From Methanobacteriota archaeon (GTDB taxonomy: Archaea > Halobacteriota > Methanomicrobia > Methanomicrobiales > Methanoculleaceae): 52,713 nt of DNA. The notes beneath the pieces are model-generated. The model did not search any database and was not told where the DNA came from. It saw nothing but the letters and a program-made list of their open reading frames with translations. Shown here piece after piece: positions 15,491-23,418 of the stretch. Both the position numbers and the translations under genes were made by a program. Location of the stretch: NCBI GenBank assembly GCA_030446015.1, contig JASUSO010000005.1:1-52713 (forward strand), written 5' to 3'. Positions within the stretch are counted from its first letter, which is position 1. Every line of letters starts with the position of its first letter.

Positions 15491-16587
15491 CCCTCGGTGA
15501 TGGCAAGCAGGCGCGGAAAGACATAGGTCGTGGCACGCCGCCCCCCACCCTCGGCGAGGACGGCGATGATCTCCTGTTCACGAAGTTGCTGGAGGATCCG
15601 CTCCCCCGCCCTCCTTGACATCCCCGCCTGCTCGAAAAACTCAGCCGAGCTGAAGACCGGCGCCTTAAAGAGCGCATCGATCGCGGCGGTCGCGTACTGC
15701 GACCGGGTCACCTCCGGCACCGTCTGCTTCATCTCAGCATAGAGGTCGAGGATCGCCTTTGCCTTCCGGCCGTTTGTCCCCGCCTGCTCCTCGATAGCGT
15801 GGAGGAAGAATGCGATCCAGCCGTTCCAGTCCCCGTCCCGCGAGACCGCGAGCAGCCGCTCGTAGTAGACCGGCCGGTTCCGCTCAAGGTAGGCACTGAT
15901 ATAGAACATCGGACTTGCGATCAGCCCCTTCTCGTAGAGGATGAGCGGCACGAGCATCCGCCCGATACGCCCGTTGCCGTCACAGAACGGGTGGATGAGT
16001 TCGAACTGCGCTTTCAGGACCGAGAGCTGGACGAGGACGTCCTTCTCCTCGCCCTGCAGGTATGCCTCCCAGTCAGCGAGCGCCGCGGGCACGTCCTCCG
16101 GTGCCGGCGGGACATAGATCGCGTGTTCGATATGGGCGTCCCGCCCGATGAAGTTCTGGATCGTGCGGACGCACCCTGGCTCCCGGTTCATGCCCCGGCT
16201 GTCGGTCAGGAGAATCCGGTGCAGGTCGCAGACGAGTGCCAGATCCAGCCGCCGGGTCTTGAGGGCTTCCACCGCAGTGTTCAGCGCCTCACGGTAGTTG
16301 ATGATCTCCCGGATGTCGGCGAGGGCCGCATCGCCTATCGGCTCCTTCGGGTTCGCCTCAAAGCGCAGGACGTCCTCAAGCGACGCCTGCGTCCCCTCGA
16401 TCCGTGAAGAGAGCACTGCCTCCTGCGTCAGGAGCGGAGAGAGGAGGAGCCGTGGGTTTGGGATCGCCTGGAGGATGCCGTCGTACCGGGCGAGGGCGCG
16501 GTTCGCCGACGCTATTTGCGAGATGTGGGCTTCCCAGTCGATGCCGGCCGGGGGCAGCGGCTCCGGGACGTAGGGTTTGATCGTCAT
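15478..16587 (-). CDS. Fic family protein with C-terminal winged helix
   Basis: 369 residues. An N-terminal Fic_N-like region contains the inhibitory-helix motif SSRIEGTQ (about 61-68), which marks a self-inhibited class II Fic. The catalytic motif HPFCDGNGRIGR (about 196-207) is complete. A C-terminal winged-helix region (about 280-365) follows. Predicted activity is AMP transfer to Ser/Thr/Tyr hydroxyls, held in check by the N-terminal Glu; targets are unknown. It starts 34 nt after the Mrr-like nuclease gene on the same strand. A remnant of a second Fic gene lies near 18517-18582. Confidence 0.9.
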   Translation of the reverse strand: MTIKPYVPEPLPPAGIDWEAHISQIASANRALARYDGILQAIPNPRLLLSPLLTQEAVLSSRIEGTQASLEDVLRFEANPKEPIGDAALADIREIINYREALNTAVEALKTRRLDLALVCDLHRILLTDSRGMNREPGCVRTIQNFIGRDAHIEHAIYVPPAPEDVPAALADWEAYLQGEEKDVLVQLSVLKAQFELIHPFCDGNGRIGRMLVPLILYEKGLIASPMFYISAYLERNRPVYYERLLAVSRDGDWNGWIAFFLHAIEEQAGTNGRKAKAILDLYAEMKQTVPEVTRSQYATAAIDALFKAPVFSSAEFFEQAGMSRRAGERILQQLREQEIIAVLAEGGGRRATTYVFPRLLAITEGGRL

Positions 16588-16621
16588 GACGCCTCACTCT
16601 CCCGGGATTGCATTCCGGCCG

Positions 16622-17614
16622 TCATTCTTCACCCTCCTCCAGGTCGATGAGGTCGTAACTCGTCCGCACCACCCCGATATCATACTCGATGAGCAGGTTC
16701 ACCATCTGCTCGCCGTTCATCAGCGCAATGGGGGTTTTATCCGGCTGCTCCGCCTCCTGCCGGGCGCCGGTCGAGAAGTCGCTCGTCGTGATGATCAGCC
16801 CCTGCTCGTGCGCCCCGAGAGAGCCCCGGACCTGCTGAACGATCGGTGCCTGGACGTTGTTCTTCCAGCGCTTCACCTGAACCGCCATCCGTATCCTGAC
16901 GACATCACCGGCAACAAGCGTCCCCCGCACGTCGATGCCGCCGTCGTTGCTCGCGCGGGTGACCGTGACATCCTCAAACCCGATCTTCGCGAGCAGTTCC
17001 CCGACGAGTTCCTCGAACGCGGTGGGGTCCATCGTCCTGATTCGGCGCAGGAGGCGCTCTCGCATCTCGCGGTTATGTACCTCGATCTGGTAGGGGAGTC
17101 CTTGTTCGTGCCACCGAGTCAGCCCGACGTAGCCTTTGCCGAGCTTCTCGAACCTCGGGAGTTCCCCCCGCCTGTTCTGCCGCTGGATCTCGGTGAGGAT
17201 CGCGGCATACATCGTTGCCTCGGGCGTCAGGCCGCCGGTCCTGATCAGGTTGAGGTCGAGAGCCGTTCGGGTGATATCCCGGTAGTGCATCGGTCTTCGG
17301 TCGGCATGCTCCTCAAGCACCATCTCGGCGGCGTCGAGAAAGGACATGCTCTCCGACTCCATATCCGGCTCCGGAGAGGGAGACGGATGGTTCCCATCCC
17401 GGCACCCGTAGATGCCGGGTGCTGCCCGGTAAAATCGCGAATTTTCACCGTTTTGCTTGATGTCCACCGCAATCCGGGCGTTGACGGTGTCCCACGGCGT
17501 CAACCCCGCCGTCGTCCAGAGCCCACGGTCGAGCGCCCGCTTCGTGATCTCGCGATAGTGGAGCGGTTTGCCTGTTGCACGGAGCACCTCGTACGCGGCA
17601 TCGAGGGCGTTCAT
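16622..17614 (-). CDS. Mrr-like restriction endonuclease with two HARE-HTH domains
   Basis: 330 residues. Two HARE-HTH (HB1/ASXL-type winged-helix) modules lie at the N-terminus. The first, about 1-70, begins MNALDAAYEVLRATGKPLHY; the second, about 92-170, has SFLDAAEMVLEEHADRRPMHY. An Mrr-type PD-(D/E)xK domain follows, with FEELVGELLAKIGF, NDGGIDVRG and MAVQVKRW supplying the catalytic D...QxK. Such enzymes cut DNA carrying modified or foreign bases, and HARE-HTH domains are often linked to recognising modified DNA. No methyltransferase is adjacent, so this fits a stand-alone type IV system. It is upstream of, and likely co-transcribed with, the Fic gene. Confidence 0.85.
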   Translation of the reverse strand: MNALDAAYEVLRATGKPLHYREITKRALDRGLWTTAGLTPWDTVNARIAVDIKQNGENSRFYRAAPGIYGCRDGNHPSPSPEPDMESESMSFLDAAEMVLEEHADRRPMHYRDITRTALDLNLIRTGGLTPEATMYAAILTEIQRQNRRGELPRFEKLGKGYVGLTRWHEQGLPYQIEVHNREMRERLLRRIRTMDPTAFEELVGELLAKIGFEDVTVTRASNDGGIDVRGTLVAGDVVRIRMAVQVKRWKNNVQAPIVQQVRGSLGAHEQGLIITTSDFSTGARQEAEQPDKTPIALMNGEQMVNLLIEYDIGVVRTSYDLIDLEEGEE

Positions 17615-17851
17615 CCCATCATCTCCTTCGCCATCACCAGGATCTCCGCTTCTAACTGCTTATGAAGTGCTGAAAATTCTCCATGTAATTATCCGGTGGC
17701 ATGAGAGCGTATTAAAGATAGATTGTTTGAGGTCGCAACGGTAATTCGAAGAAATCCAAATGATCAAGAGGAGTCCGTATCATTTTCCTCCTCATGGCCG
17801 GGAACCCGGGGGAAAAGCGTTATTCAGAGGGGCGGGTTACAGGAGTATGGT

Positions 17852-18202
17852 ATGCTTACGGCCGACGGTATCCTCGATGTGCTGGCAAAACACCGTGAAC
17901 GGATCAGGAGCCTGGGCATCCGGCGGATCGGGGTCTTCGGGTCGTTTGCCCGGGGCGAAACGACGCTCTGAAAGAGCGGAGTTCGAGAAACCCGAAGGTT
18001 TCGAGCGGGGCGTGAAGAGAGCGATATCGATATCCTCATCGAGTTCGAGGAAGGGGGGCGCTCCTTTGACACGTACATGGACCTCAAGTTCTTCCTTGAA
18101 GATATCTTTGGGAGGAGGGTCGACCTTGTCGACCGCGATACGATAAAGCCGGATCTCGCGCCGTATATCCTCCAGAGTGTCCGGTATGCCCCGGAAATAT
18201 AA
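17852..18202 (+). pseudogene. MNT-type nucleotidyltransferase gene interrupted by a 57-bp palindromic insert
   Basis: The first part (17852-17956) encodes MLTADGILDVLAKHRERIRS and on to GVFGSFARG. After a 57-bp insert (17957-18013) the same frame resumes with EESDIDILIEFEEGGRSF and continues to the stop at 18200-18202. Removing the insert restores a continuous 97-codon gene, the usual length for minimal nucleotidyltransferases (GSFARG...SDIDILIEF motif) that act as antitoxins of HEPN partners. The insert length is a multiple of three but contains an in-frame TGA at 17969. No HEPN partner follows. The SD AGGAG lies at 17841-17845. Confidence 0.85.
17957..18013 (+). repeat. Palindromic unit D inserted within a gene
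   Basis: Contains the family frame: GAAACGA, stem 1 CGCTCT-GAA-AGAGCG, then GAGTTCGAG, and stem 2 AAACC-CGAA-GGTTT. Its borders are set by the restored nucleotidyltransferase frame; GAA occurs at both ends, a possible 3-bp duplication. Confidence 0.8.
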
Positions 18203-18252
18203 TCTCTAGCGCCGCCCCCGCGCCGCAGATAGCAAGCCCGGCTGCCGGTCGG

Positions 18253-18516
18253 GTCCGGTCGTTATGCGTCGCCGGTGTCGCACAAGAGGTTTTGTGCGAC
18301 ATGAAACCCCATTTTGTGTCGCACAACGTTTTTTTGTGGGTCATATAGTGCGTTTTGTGACCCACAAATTCCGTTGTGGGTCATGGGTGACCCATAACCC
18401 CTGGGGTACGGTTTGTGTATACTCTGGTATACACAACGAACTTTGTGTATATCGGATCGGGGTTTTGATATACACAAAACCGTTTGCAGATACCCGGTAT
18501 TCACAACCGGCCCCCT
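18253..18516. repeat. TTGTG/CACAA hairpin array, copy 2
   Basis: An expanded version of 15297-15490. Inverted repeats: GTCGCACAA/TTGTGCGAC (18277-18285, 18292-18300) with a further TGTCGCACAA (18317-18326); TTGTGGGTCA/TGACCCACAA (18334-18343, 18358-18367); TTGTGGGTCA/TGACCCATAA (18374-18383, 18388-18397); TTGTGTATAC/GTATACACAA (18413-18422, 18427-18436); TTGTGTATATC/GATATACACAA (18443-18453, 18467-18477). The outer five bases are constant and the inner stems vary. Confidence 0.8.
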
Positions 18517-18582
18517 CAGCGATTGCGTACTGCGACCGATCGCCTCCGGCGCCGTCCGCTTCATCGCGTCATAGAGGCCGGG
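18517..18582 (-). pseudogene. Remnant of a second Fic gene
   Basis: About 65 bp (GCGTACTGCGACCG... TTCATCGCGTCATAGAGG on the plus strand) matches the intact Fic gene around 15685-15750 with about 80% identity by eye. It is joined directly to a copy of the Fic 3' end (18505-18516), so about 190 bp of coding sequence has been lost between. No open Fic frame continues to 18716. Confidence 0.65.
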
Positions 18583-18716
18583 GTCACCGTTGCTTTCCAG
18601 CCTTTGCCCCCATCTTCAGGAGAGTTCAGCCACCTCCTCTCCCCGGAGCCGCGTTGCCCCTCAAAAGACTGATACGGATGGGCGTCATACTACCCCGGTA
18701 GATACGGTCGGGCGCA
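18583..18716. other. Spacer upstream of second nucleotidyltransferase
   Basis: Possibly decayed sequence following the Fic remnant; no gene or clear promoter was recognised. Confidence 0.3.
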
Positions 18717-19085
18717 ATGACAGGACACACATTAACCAGGGCGGCACGCGAGACTATCATCTCAATACTCACCAGACACGATGCCGAGTGGATCGCGGTC
18801 TTCGGCTCCTATGCGCGGGGATCCGCCAATCCGGCGAGCGATATCGATATCCTGGTCAGATTCGCCCGCAAAAAAAGCCTCTTTTCGCTTGTCCGGATCG
18901 AGGACGAACTCGCCCGGGCTCTTGGCATGAAGGTGGATCTCGTCACCGAGAACGCCGTGAGCCCGTACCTTGCCGATGCAATCTACCGTGATGCTGTGGT
19001 GATCTATGACGCCTCGCGTGTCTCCACCACATCCTTGATGCCATCTTCGATGATGAGGACCGGTATGCCAGGGAGGACGCAGTGA
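18717..19085 (+). CDS. MNT-type nucleotidyltransferase (antitoxin-like)
   Basis: 122 residues with the minimal nucleotidyltransferase motif AVFGSYARGSANPASDIDIL (28-47), followed by VRF and KVDLVTENAVSPYLADAIY. Such proteins AMPylate and neutralise HEPN RNase toxins. The last ~22 residues (after VVIYDAS) do not look like the family and probably arise from a small deletion. In another frame, 19022-19117 could encode LHHILDAIFDDEDRYARE and on, recalling the start of a HEPN partner. The antitoxin domain seems intact while the partner is decayed. Confidence 0.75.
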   Translation: MTGHTLTRAARETIISILTRHDAEWIAVFGSYARGSANPASDIDILVRFARKKSLFSLVRIEDELARALGMKVDLVTENAVSPYLADAIYRDAVVIYDASRVSTTSLMPSSMMRTGMPGRTQ

Positions 19086-19117
19086 AGAGGATCCGGGAAC
19101 TGGACAGGAGAGATTGA
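19022..19117 (+). pseudogene. Possible decayed HEPN toxin remnant
   Basis: Frame beginning LHHILDAIFDD and ending ELDRRD then TGA. LHHILDAI resembles the opening YLRHILDAI of HEPN proteins paired with MNT antitoxins, but no start codon, no RxxxxH motif and no further homologous sequence are visible. Confidence 0.3.
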
Positions 19118-19328
19118 TCACTACTGCCGTGACGGCCCCTTGCATCGCCACAGTCACGTTGCCTGAAGCACTTCAACAGAGCCGGCAATAGCTGCATCCA
19201 CTACGCCACCATAGGATGGAGCGTATACGGCAGGAATCGATGGGAGAAGAGGTGTAATCAAAAGAGGTTAACACGGGATGTCTTCGATTGCCATTTATGA
19301 AGGGCTTCTGTATGCTATAGTGAACAAT

Positions 19329-21035
19329 ATGATACCAAAAGCAGGATACCGGCAGGAGAGGGCGCCCTTCACCTGCCTCATGGCGGCACTCGTTCTCCTC
19401 TCCGGTGCAACCGGGATTGTGACGGCGGAGAGCACCGCCGACAGCACGGCAGCGTCATGGACGCTTACCCTCAACGGTGTCGGGGAAGAGACGGTCTCCG
19501 CGGATGCGTTCCGGAAGATCAAGGCCGGAGACGGCATTACCTATACCGCGTCCGATGGCAGTAGCTATACCGGCGTCCCCCTCAAACTGCTCATCGGCAT
19601 GGTGGACGACGCGGACCCTGCGACCTTCAATGCCACTCGCGCCGCTGAAGGCTACAGTATCATCATCCGGGCGACCGACTGGCACGACCGCATATTTTCC
19701 CCGTCGGACCTGACCGACACCGGGTTCTGTGTCGCCGACTCGGTGAACGGCGGGCTCCTGCCGAAACAGGACGGGGATATCAAGATCGCACCCCTCATCC
19801 TTGTCGGTGAGGACGTACCCCCCGGCATGGGTATCGGGAACATCATGGACATCACCCTCACCGGTGCTGCGATTACGGGAGAGACGGAAGATGCGGTGAG
19901 TCTCATGGTCATCCGGTACGATGAAGAGGGCGGGAACGTGCTGAACGCCACTACCATTGACTGCAGATGGATGAGAGACCACCTGCCCGTCCAGGGCGAC
20001 GGCGCGACTACTTACTCATTCCAGGGCCCGACCTTCGACACCGCCGATCTCTGGAACCCCAAAGAAGACAAGAACCTCGAAAAGGTCCGGGAAGCTCCCC
20101 GGGGCACCGCCATCTCCGACCTCTGTGACCTTGTGGGCGGTATGCAGGAAGGAGACGAACTGCGGATGACCTCGACAGATGGGTATGTCGTCGAACTTAT
20201 GTACGAAAACATCTACACACCAAGAGAGAACCAGGGTACGGCAATTCTCGCATGGGAGACCAGAAAAGAGGGGTTTGTCCCTGAATACACCGGCGGCCCC
20301 GCGCTCTTTTTCCTTTCCCCGGACCAGGTCTTCGGCAACCAGGACATGAAGGAATGCACCGACCCGGGGTACTGGCGGTACTACTGGTGTGCAGGGACCT
20401 CATATCCGTCCGCAGCAGGACTCGCCGTCCGGAACGTTGAGAAACTGGAGATCTACCCCCGTAAACAGGCGGACTGGGCGCTGAACCTCTCCGGATACCT
20501 CACCGCGTCGATCTCAAAAAAGGAGTTTGAACAGGGCCTTGCCTGCGGCGAACGGGCACACGGCCATGCGATGACCTATACAGGCGACGACGGGCATGTC
20601 TGGAAAGGGATGCCCCTCTATATGCTGGTGGGCTGGGTGGACGACGCATGCCAGCATGACGAAAACCTCGTCGACAACAAGGCATACAATGTGACCCTTG
20701 CGAAGAATGACGCCTACACGGTCATTCTGGAGAATACAGACGGCGATACGGTATCCTTCACTTCCAGCGAGATCATGAGAAGCAGAGACCATCTCGTGGT
20801 AAACCAGGCGGACAACCACACCTTCGGCATCGACAGTGACATCTGGCCCCTCGCCCTGCGCGGAGAGGCAGTCCCCGCAGAGAAGGCGATCGATGGTATC
20901 ACGACGCTGACCCTTGTCTATGACGCTGCCCCCTCCGGCAGGGCGAAGCCTGATGCCATGGCTGCCCCGTTCCCATGGGCAGCAGCGCTTGCCGGAATAG
21001 CGCTCGCAGGGTATGTCCTGCGCAGACGCTCGTAA
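19329..21035 (+). CDS. Exported, C-terminally anchored surface protein with repeated molybdopterin-fold-like domains
   Basis: 568 residues from the ATG that gives a clean signal peptide (basic start, then LMAALVLLSGATGIVTA). Two similar domains resemble the oxidoreductase molybdopterin-binding fold. The first begins WTLTLNGVGEETVSADAFRK and has SYTGVPLKLLIGMVDD; the second begins WALNLSGYLTASISKKEF and has VWKGMPLYMLVGWVDD. A related middle segment lies between them. Several N-x-T/S sequons suit a glycosylated surface protein. The C-terminus FPWAAALAGIALAGYVLRRRS is a membrane anchor. An in-frame ATG at 19278 would add 17 residues without improving the signal peptide. Cofactor binding is doubtful because no conserved cysteine ligand is apparent. 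Confidence 0.7.
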   Translation: MIPKAGYRQERAPFTCLMAALVLLSGATGIVTAESTADSTAASWTLTLNGVGEETVSADAFRKIKAGDGITYTASDGSSYTGVPLKLLIGMVDDADPATFNATRAAEGYSIIIRATDWHDRIFSPSDLTDTGFCVADSVNGGLLPKQDGDIKIAPLILVGEDVPPGMGIGNIMDITLTGAAITGETEDAVSLMVIRYDEEGGNVLNATTIDCRWMRDHLPVQGDGATTYSFQGPTFDTADLWNPKEDKNLEKVREAPRGTAISDLCDLVGGMQEGDELRMTSTDGYVVELMYENIYTPRENQGTAILAWETRKEGFVPEYTGGPALFFLSPDQVFGNQDMKECTDPGYWRYYWCAGTSYPSAAGLAVRNVEKLEIYPRKQADWALNLSGYLTASISKKEFEQGLACGERAHGHAMTYTGDDGHVWKGMPLYMLVGWVDDACQHDENLVDNKAYNVTLAKNDAYTVILENTDGDTVSFTSSEIMRSRDHLVVNQADNHTFGIDSDIWPLALRGEAVPAEKAIDGITTLTLVYDAAPSGRAKPDAMAAPFPWAAALAGIALAGYVLRRRS

Positions 21036-21270
21036 CCGCCCTTTTTTGGGGAGCGCATCCCGGAGATATCCGGCGATCGAAGATCCGCGTGATTCTGAAA
21101 CCTTTTTTAAAGATCCGGCCGCTTTTCAATCCATTCCTTGCAGTTATGATCACGTCCGTCTCCAGGTTGCTCCTCACAATGGCAGAGGCATGGCTGCAGG
21201 CTAGGGGGTCTCCCGCGCATACATAGACACAGACAGTGTCTTTGCTCCCGCGGATTGTGCGAGCGAACTT
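21036..21270. other. Intergenic, terminator-like T tract
   Basis: GAAACCTTTTTTAAAG near 21098-21113 could terminate the surface-protein gene. A small GACAC/GTGTC hairpin lies near 21226-21241. No gene was recognised. Confidence 0.4.
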
Positions 21271-22279
21271 TCAGTGTTTTTCCAACCGCTGAATCCCTAT
21301 GGTATCGACATCCCCATCTTCGAAGGTGTTCAGACTTTTAATTTCCGGGGAGAAGAACTCACGAAACATATTAAGGTTGTTTTCTATCCATGCGAATTGT
21401 TCAGGCCATTCAGAAGTGCTTGCAGGATCCGTCATCGGTCGAACCAAGCGAATGAGATGATCGATGCGATCTGGCCGATAGATCCATTCAATCTGAGGAT
21501 TTAGTTTCTCTGCAACAGTCTGTTCAAAATTTTCCTTTAACTGCTGGAAGTATGTATCTCGATGCCGACCTCCTACCCAAATCTCGACATCAATCCATTT
21601 TTCACGCTGGTTTATTTTTGCGGCCAGCGTAAAGCCGCTTTTTCCGATCCCATATGCTATCCAATTCTGCGGATACGGTTTCCGGGGTTTCAATTTGGAG
21701 CAGGCACTCTCGAGAAACTCATTAAAACCACTCCAATACTCCAACTGGACTTTTTGTGATTCCGTTAAATTTGAAGGTTGTCCTGAGGCATGGATTGACT
21801 TCGTCCATGCAATTAGGTTTGGATACGACATTGAATCGAGGTGCGGGCGAAGAATCTCTAATTTTCCATAATTCGACCTCAATGCCAAAAAAATTGAGCA
21901 ACTCATCTGAGATTTGATTGAGCCAATCGAGTGCAGCACGATGCTCATCGGTGAATCTTCTGGCAATCCAGATGATGGTCTTAGCCTCAAGTCCAGCACT
22001 ATACGTGATTATCTGGCCAAGGTGCGAGTGATCTGTCTTCTCAAGCTGGTTTTCGATGAGCATATTTGTATTGGTAGCAAGATCTCTTGCAAGAATGTCA
22101 GCTTTGTAAGGACCCACCCCCTGCTCAGTATTGACGGGCTCCAGTTCCATGCCAAGAGCATCACCCAAGATCTCAAGGTTTTCGGTCTGGGCAAGCCAGG
22201 GTGTAAAATCCCGCGCTTCATCTGACCAACCTGCGCGGAGATCAACCTTTTCTAGTCTCCCAAAATGATTTTTAACCAT
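21271..22279 (-). pseudogene. Frameshifted DUF4268-type protein (PD-(D/E)xK-like)
   Basis: Two overlapping frames make one protein. The upstream part (22279 to about 21815) begins MVKNHFGRLEKVDLRAGW and includes IENQLEKTDHSHLGQIITY, a nuclease-like core with GLEAKTIIWIA. The downstream part (about 21815 to 21271) resumes in another frame at AWTKSIHASGQPSNLTESQK and ends in a DUF4268-like region (VEIWVGGRHRDTYFQQLKE). The shift lies near the minus-strand sequence CCTAATTGCATGG. The segment is clearly more AT-rich than its surroundings, suggesting transfer. Either the gene is broken or there is a sequencing indel. Confidence 0.7.
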
Positions 22280-22459
22280 TCATCTCGCTCCATTTAAAGG
22301 GGAAATTTGAATTAACTCGGGGAACATCAATAGTACGTCTAAACCTTTCCTAAAATTTATAATTGCCCGCCCAGGAGCTATTACTCAACCACCCCTACCT
22401 GGCCCCATCAACGGGCCACACGAGATACAAGCCGGAGCCGCCATCCATCTATTTCCAGT

Positions 22460-23335
22460 TTATTCAGCGCCACCCCCAAGCAGACCGCTCACACAGGCAA
22501 TATACCTCCCTGCATCGGTGATGTGAACAGAAAAATGCCTGCCGCTCCAGATGCGTGTGATGTAGCCTGCGGCTTCCAGTTTATGCAGGTATTTTCGATT
22601 CGTCCTGTTGAGGAGTTCCCGGTTCAGTGAACTTGAAACATACCCGCCACTTTTGTCTTCCTTTTCGGGCAGAAACTTGTAGCCCTCAACTCCTTTTTCG
22701 TGGAAGAAGGTAAAGAGGTCCTTGCTGGTCATCCCCTGCCCCCGCCGGTAGAGCTCGCACAGCAGCAACTGGCACTCGGCGTCCGGCATCATGATGGAGA
22801 AGTTGTACAGGGGTTCGACCCGCCCGGTCTCCACGATGCTCAGACCATGGTCTGCCTCAAGCGGGGCATCGTCACCCGTTGCATAGCGGTCCGCATGCAC
22901 ATAGTATGCCGTTACCCCATGCACCATCGCCGCCATGGTGACGGCCACCGACGTCATCCTGCCGCAGGCCGACATATTGATGAGGACGTCGTTCCCCTGC
23001 CGCTTCTCTCTCACGATCAGGGAGGAGACGACCCGGAGCACATCGAGGATATCGAACATATTGCAGTAGATGACCTCGGGGTGGACCCCCGCCGCCAGCA
23101 GTCCCTCACAGACCTTCTTCGTATAGTGACGCTGCTTCTCCAGCATCTGCTCATTCAGGTCGGCGTTGTCCGGAACCACGATGACGTACGCACGCTCGGC
23201 CCGGTATGTATTGAATGGCTTTACCGCCCGGTCGATCTCGTGGCCGAGCGGGATCAGGTGAACCCGCTCGTTCAGGCCATCGGCTCTGGCAGGCCGAATC
23301 GGATCAAAACTCTTCACAATATTCACAATAGTCAC
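22460..23335 (-). CDS. CARF-like/winged-helix regulator (DUF6293, HFX_2341-like)
   Basis: 291 residues. The N-terminal ~170 residues form a Rossmann-like CARF-type sensor: HLIPLGHEIDRAVKPFNTYRA, the strand AYVIVVPD, and NDVLINMSACGRMTSVA, which would line a nucleotide pocket. The C-terminal ~100 residues carry a winged helix (LLNRTNRKYLHKLEAAGYI). This matches the DUF6293/HFX_2341 regulators of archaea. It presumably senses a nucleotide signal and binds DNA. The start is GTG at 23335; GTG codons at 23326 and 23317 are alternatives. It is divergent from the HhH/TPR operon across 83 nt and is the natural candidate for its regulator. No CRISPR array or cas gene is present. Confidence 0.75.
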   Translation of the reverse strand: MTIVNIVKSFDPIRPARADGLNERVHLIPLGHEIDRAVKPFNTYRAERAYVIVVPDNADLNEQMLEKQRHYTKKVCEGLLAAGVHPEVIYCNMFDILDVLRVVSSLIVREKRQGNDVLINMSACGRMTSVAVTMAAMVHGVTAYYVHADRYATGDDAPLEADHGLSIVETGRVEPLYNFSIMMPDAECQLLLCELYRRGQGMTSKDLFTFFHEKGVEGYKFLPEKEDKSGGYVSSSLNRELLNRTNRKYLHKLEAAGYITRIWSGRHFSVHITDAGRYIACVSGLLGGGAE

Positions 23336-23418
23336 GTGAATTTTTTAATTGTTTCCCTGTGCGTATACAACAATGGGACAGGGCGACGGGGGAGCCCTGC
23401 TCGCACGAGGAACCAGAA
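23336..23418. promoter_or_regulatory. Divergent promoter region between CARF regulator and HhH/TPR operon
   Basis: GTATACAA at 23363-23370 is a TATA candidate for the plus-strand operon, with a leader of about 28 nt and an SD-like CACGAGG at 23404-23410. TTTTTTAATTG at 23341-23351 read on the minus strand may serve the regulator. Confidence 0.45.

Noticed and set aside
15183-15677. Open frame across the hairpin array whose translation (FHVAQNLLCDTGDAQ) recurs at 18262-18564
   Set aside because: The similarity follows from duplicated non-coding palindromes; there is no SD, the frame runs into Fic coding sequence on the same strand, and composition is unlike a protein.
17957-18013. In-frame TGA considered as selenocysteine or programmed readthrough
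   Set aside because: The TGA lies in an inserted palindromic unit, not at a conserved catalytic position, and the family does not use selenocysteine.
18253-18516. Repeated TTGTG motifs considered as a CRISPR or tandem repeat
   Set aside because: Motifs are inverted pairs with different inner stems, not direct repeats of fixed length with spacers.
21200-21260. Possible tRNA-like sequence downstream of the surface protein
   Set aside because: Only a GACAC/GTGTC hairpin is present; no cloverleaf or T-arm could be formed.
22460-23335. CARF-like regulator taken as evidence for a CRISPR-Cas locus
   Set aside because: No repeats, cas genes or effector nucleases of type III systems occur in the window; DUF6293 regulators exist independently.
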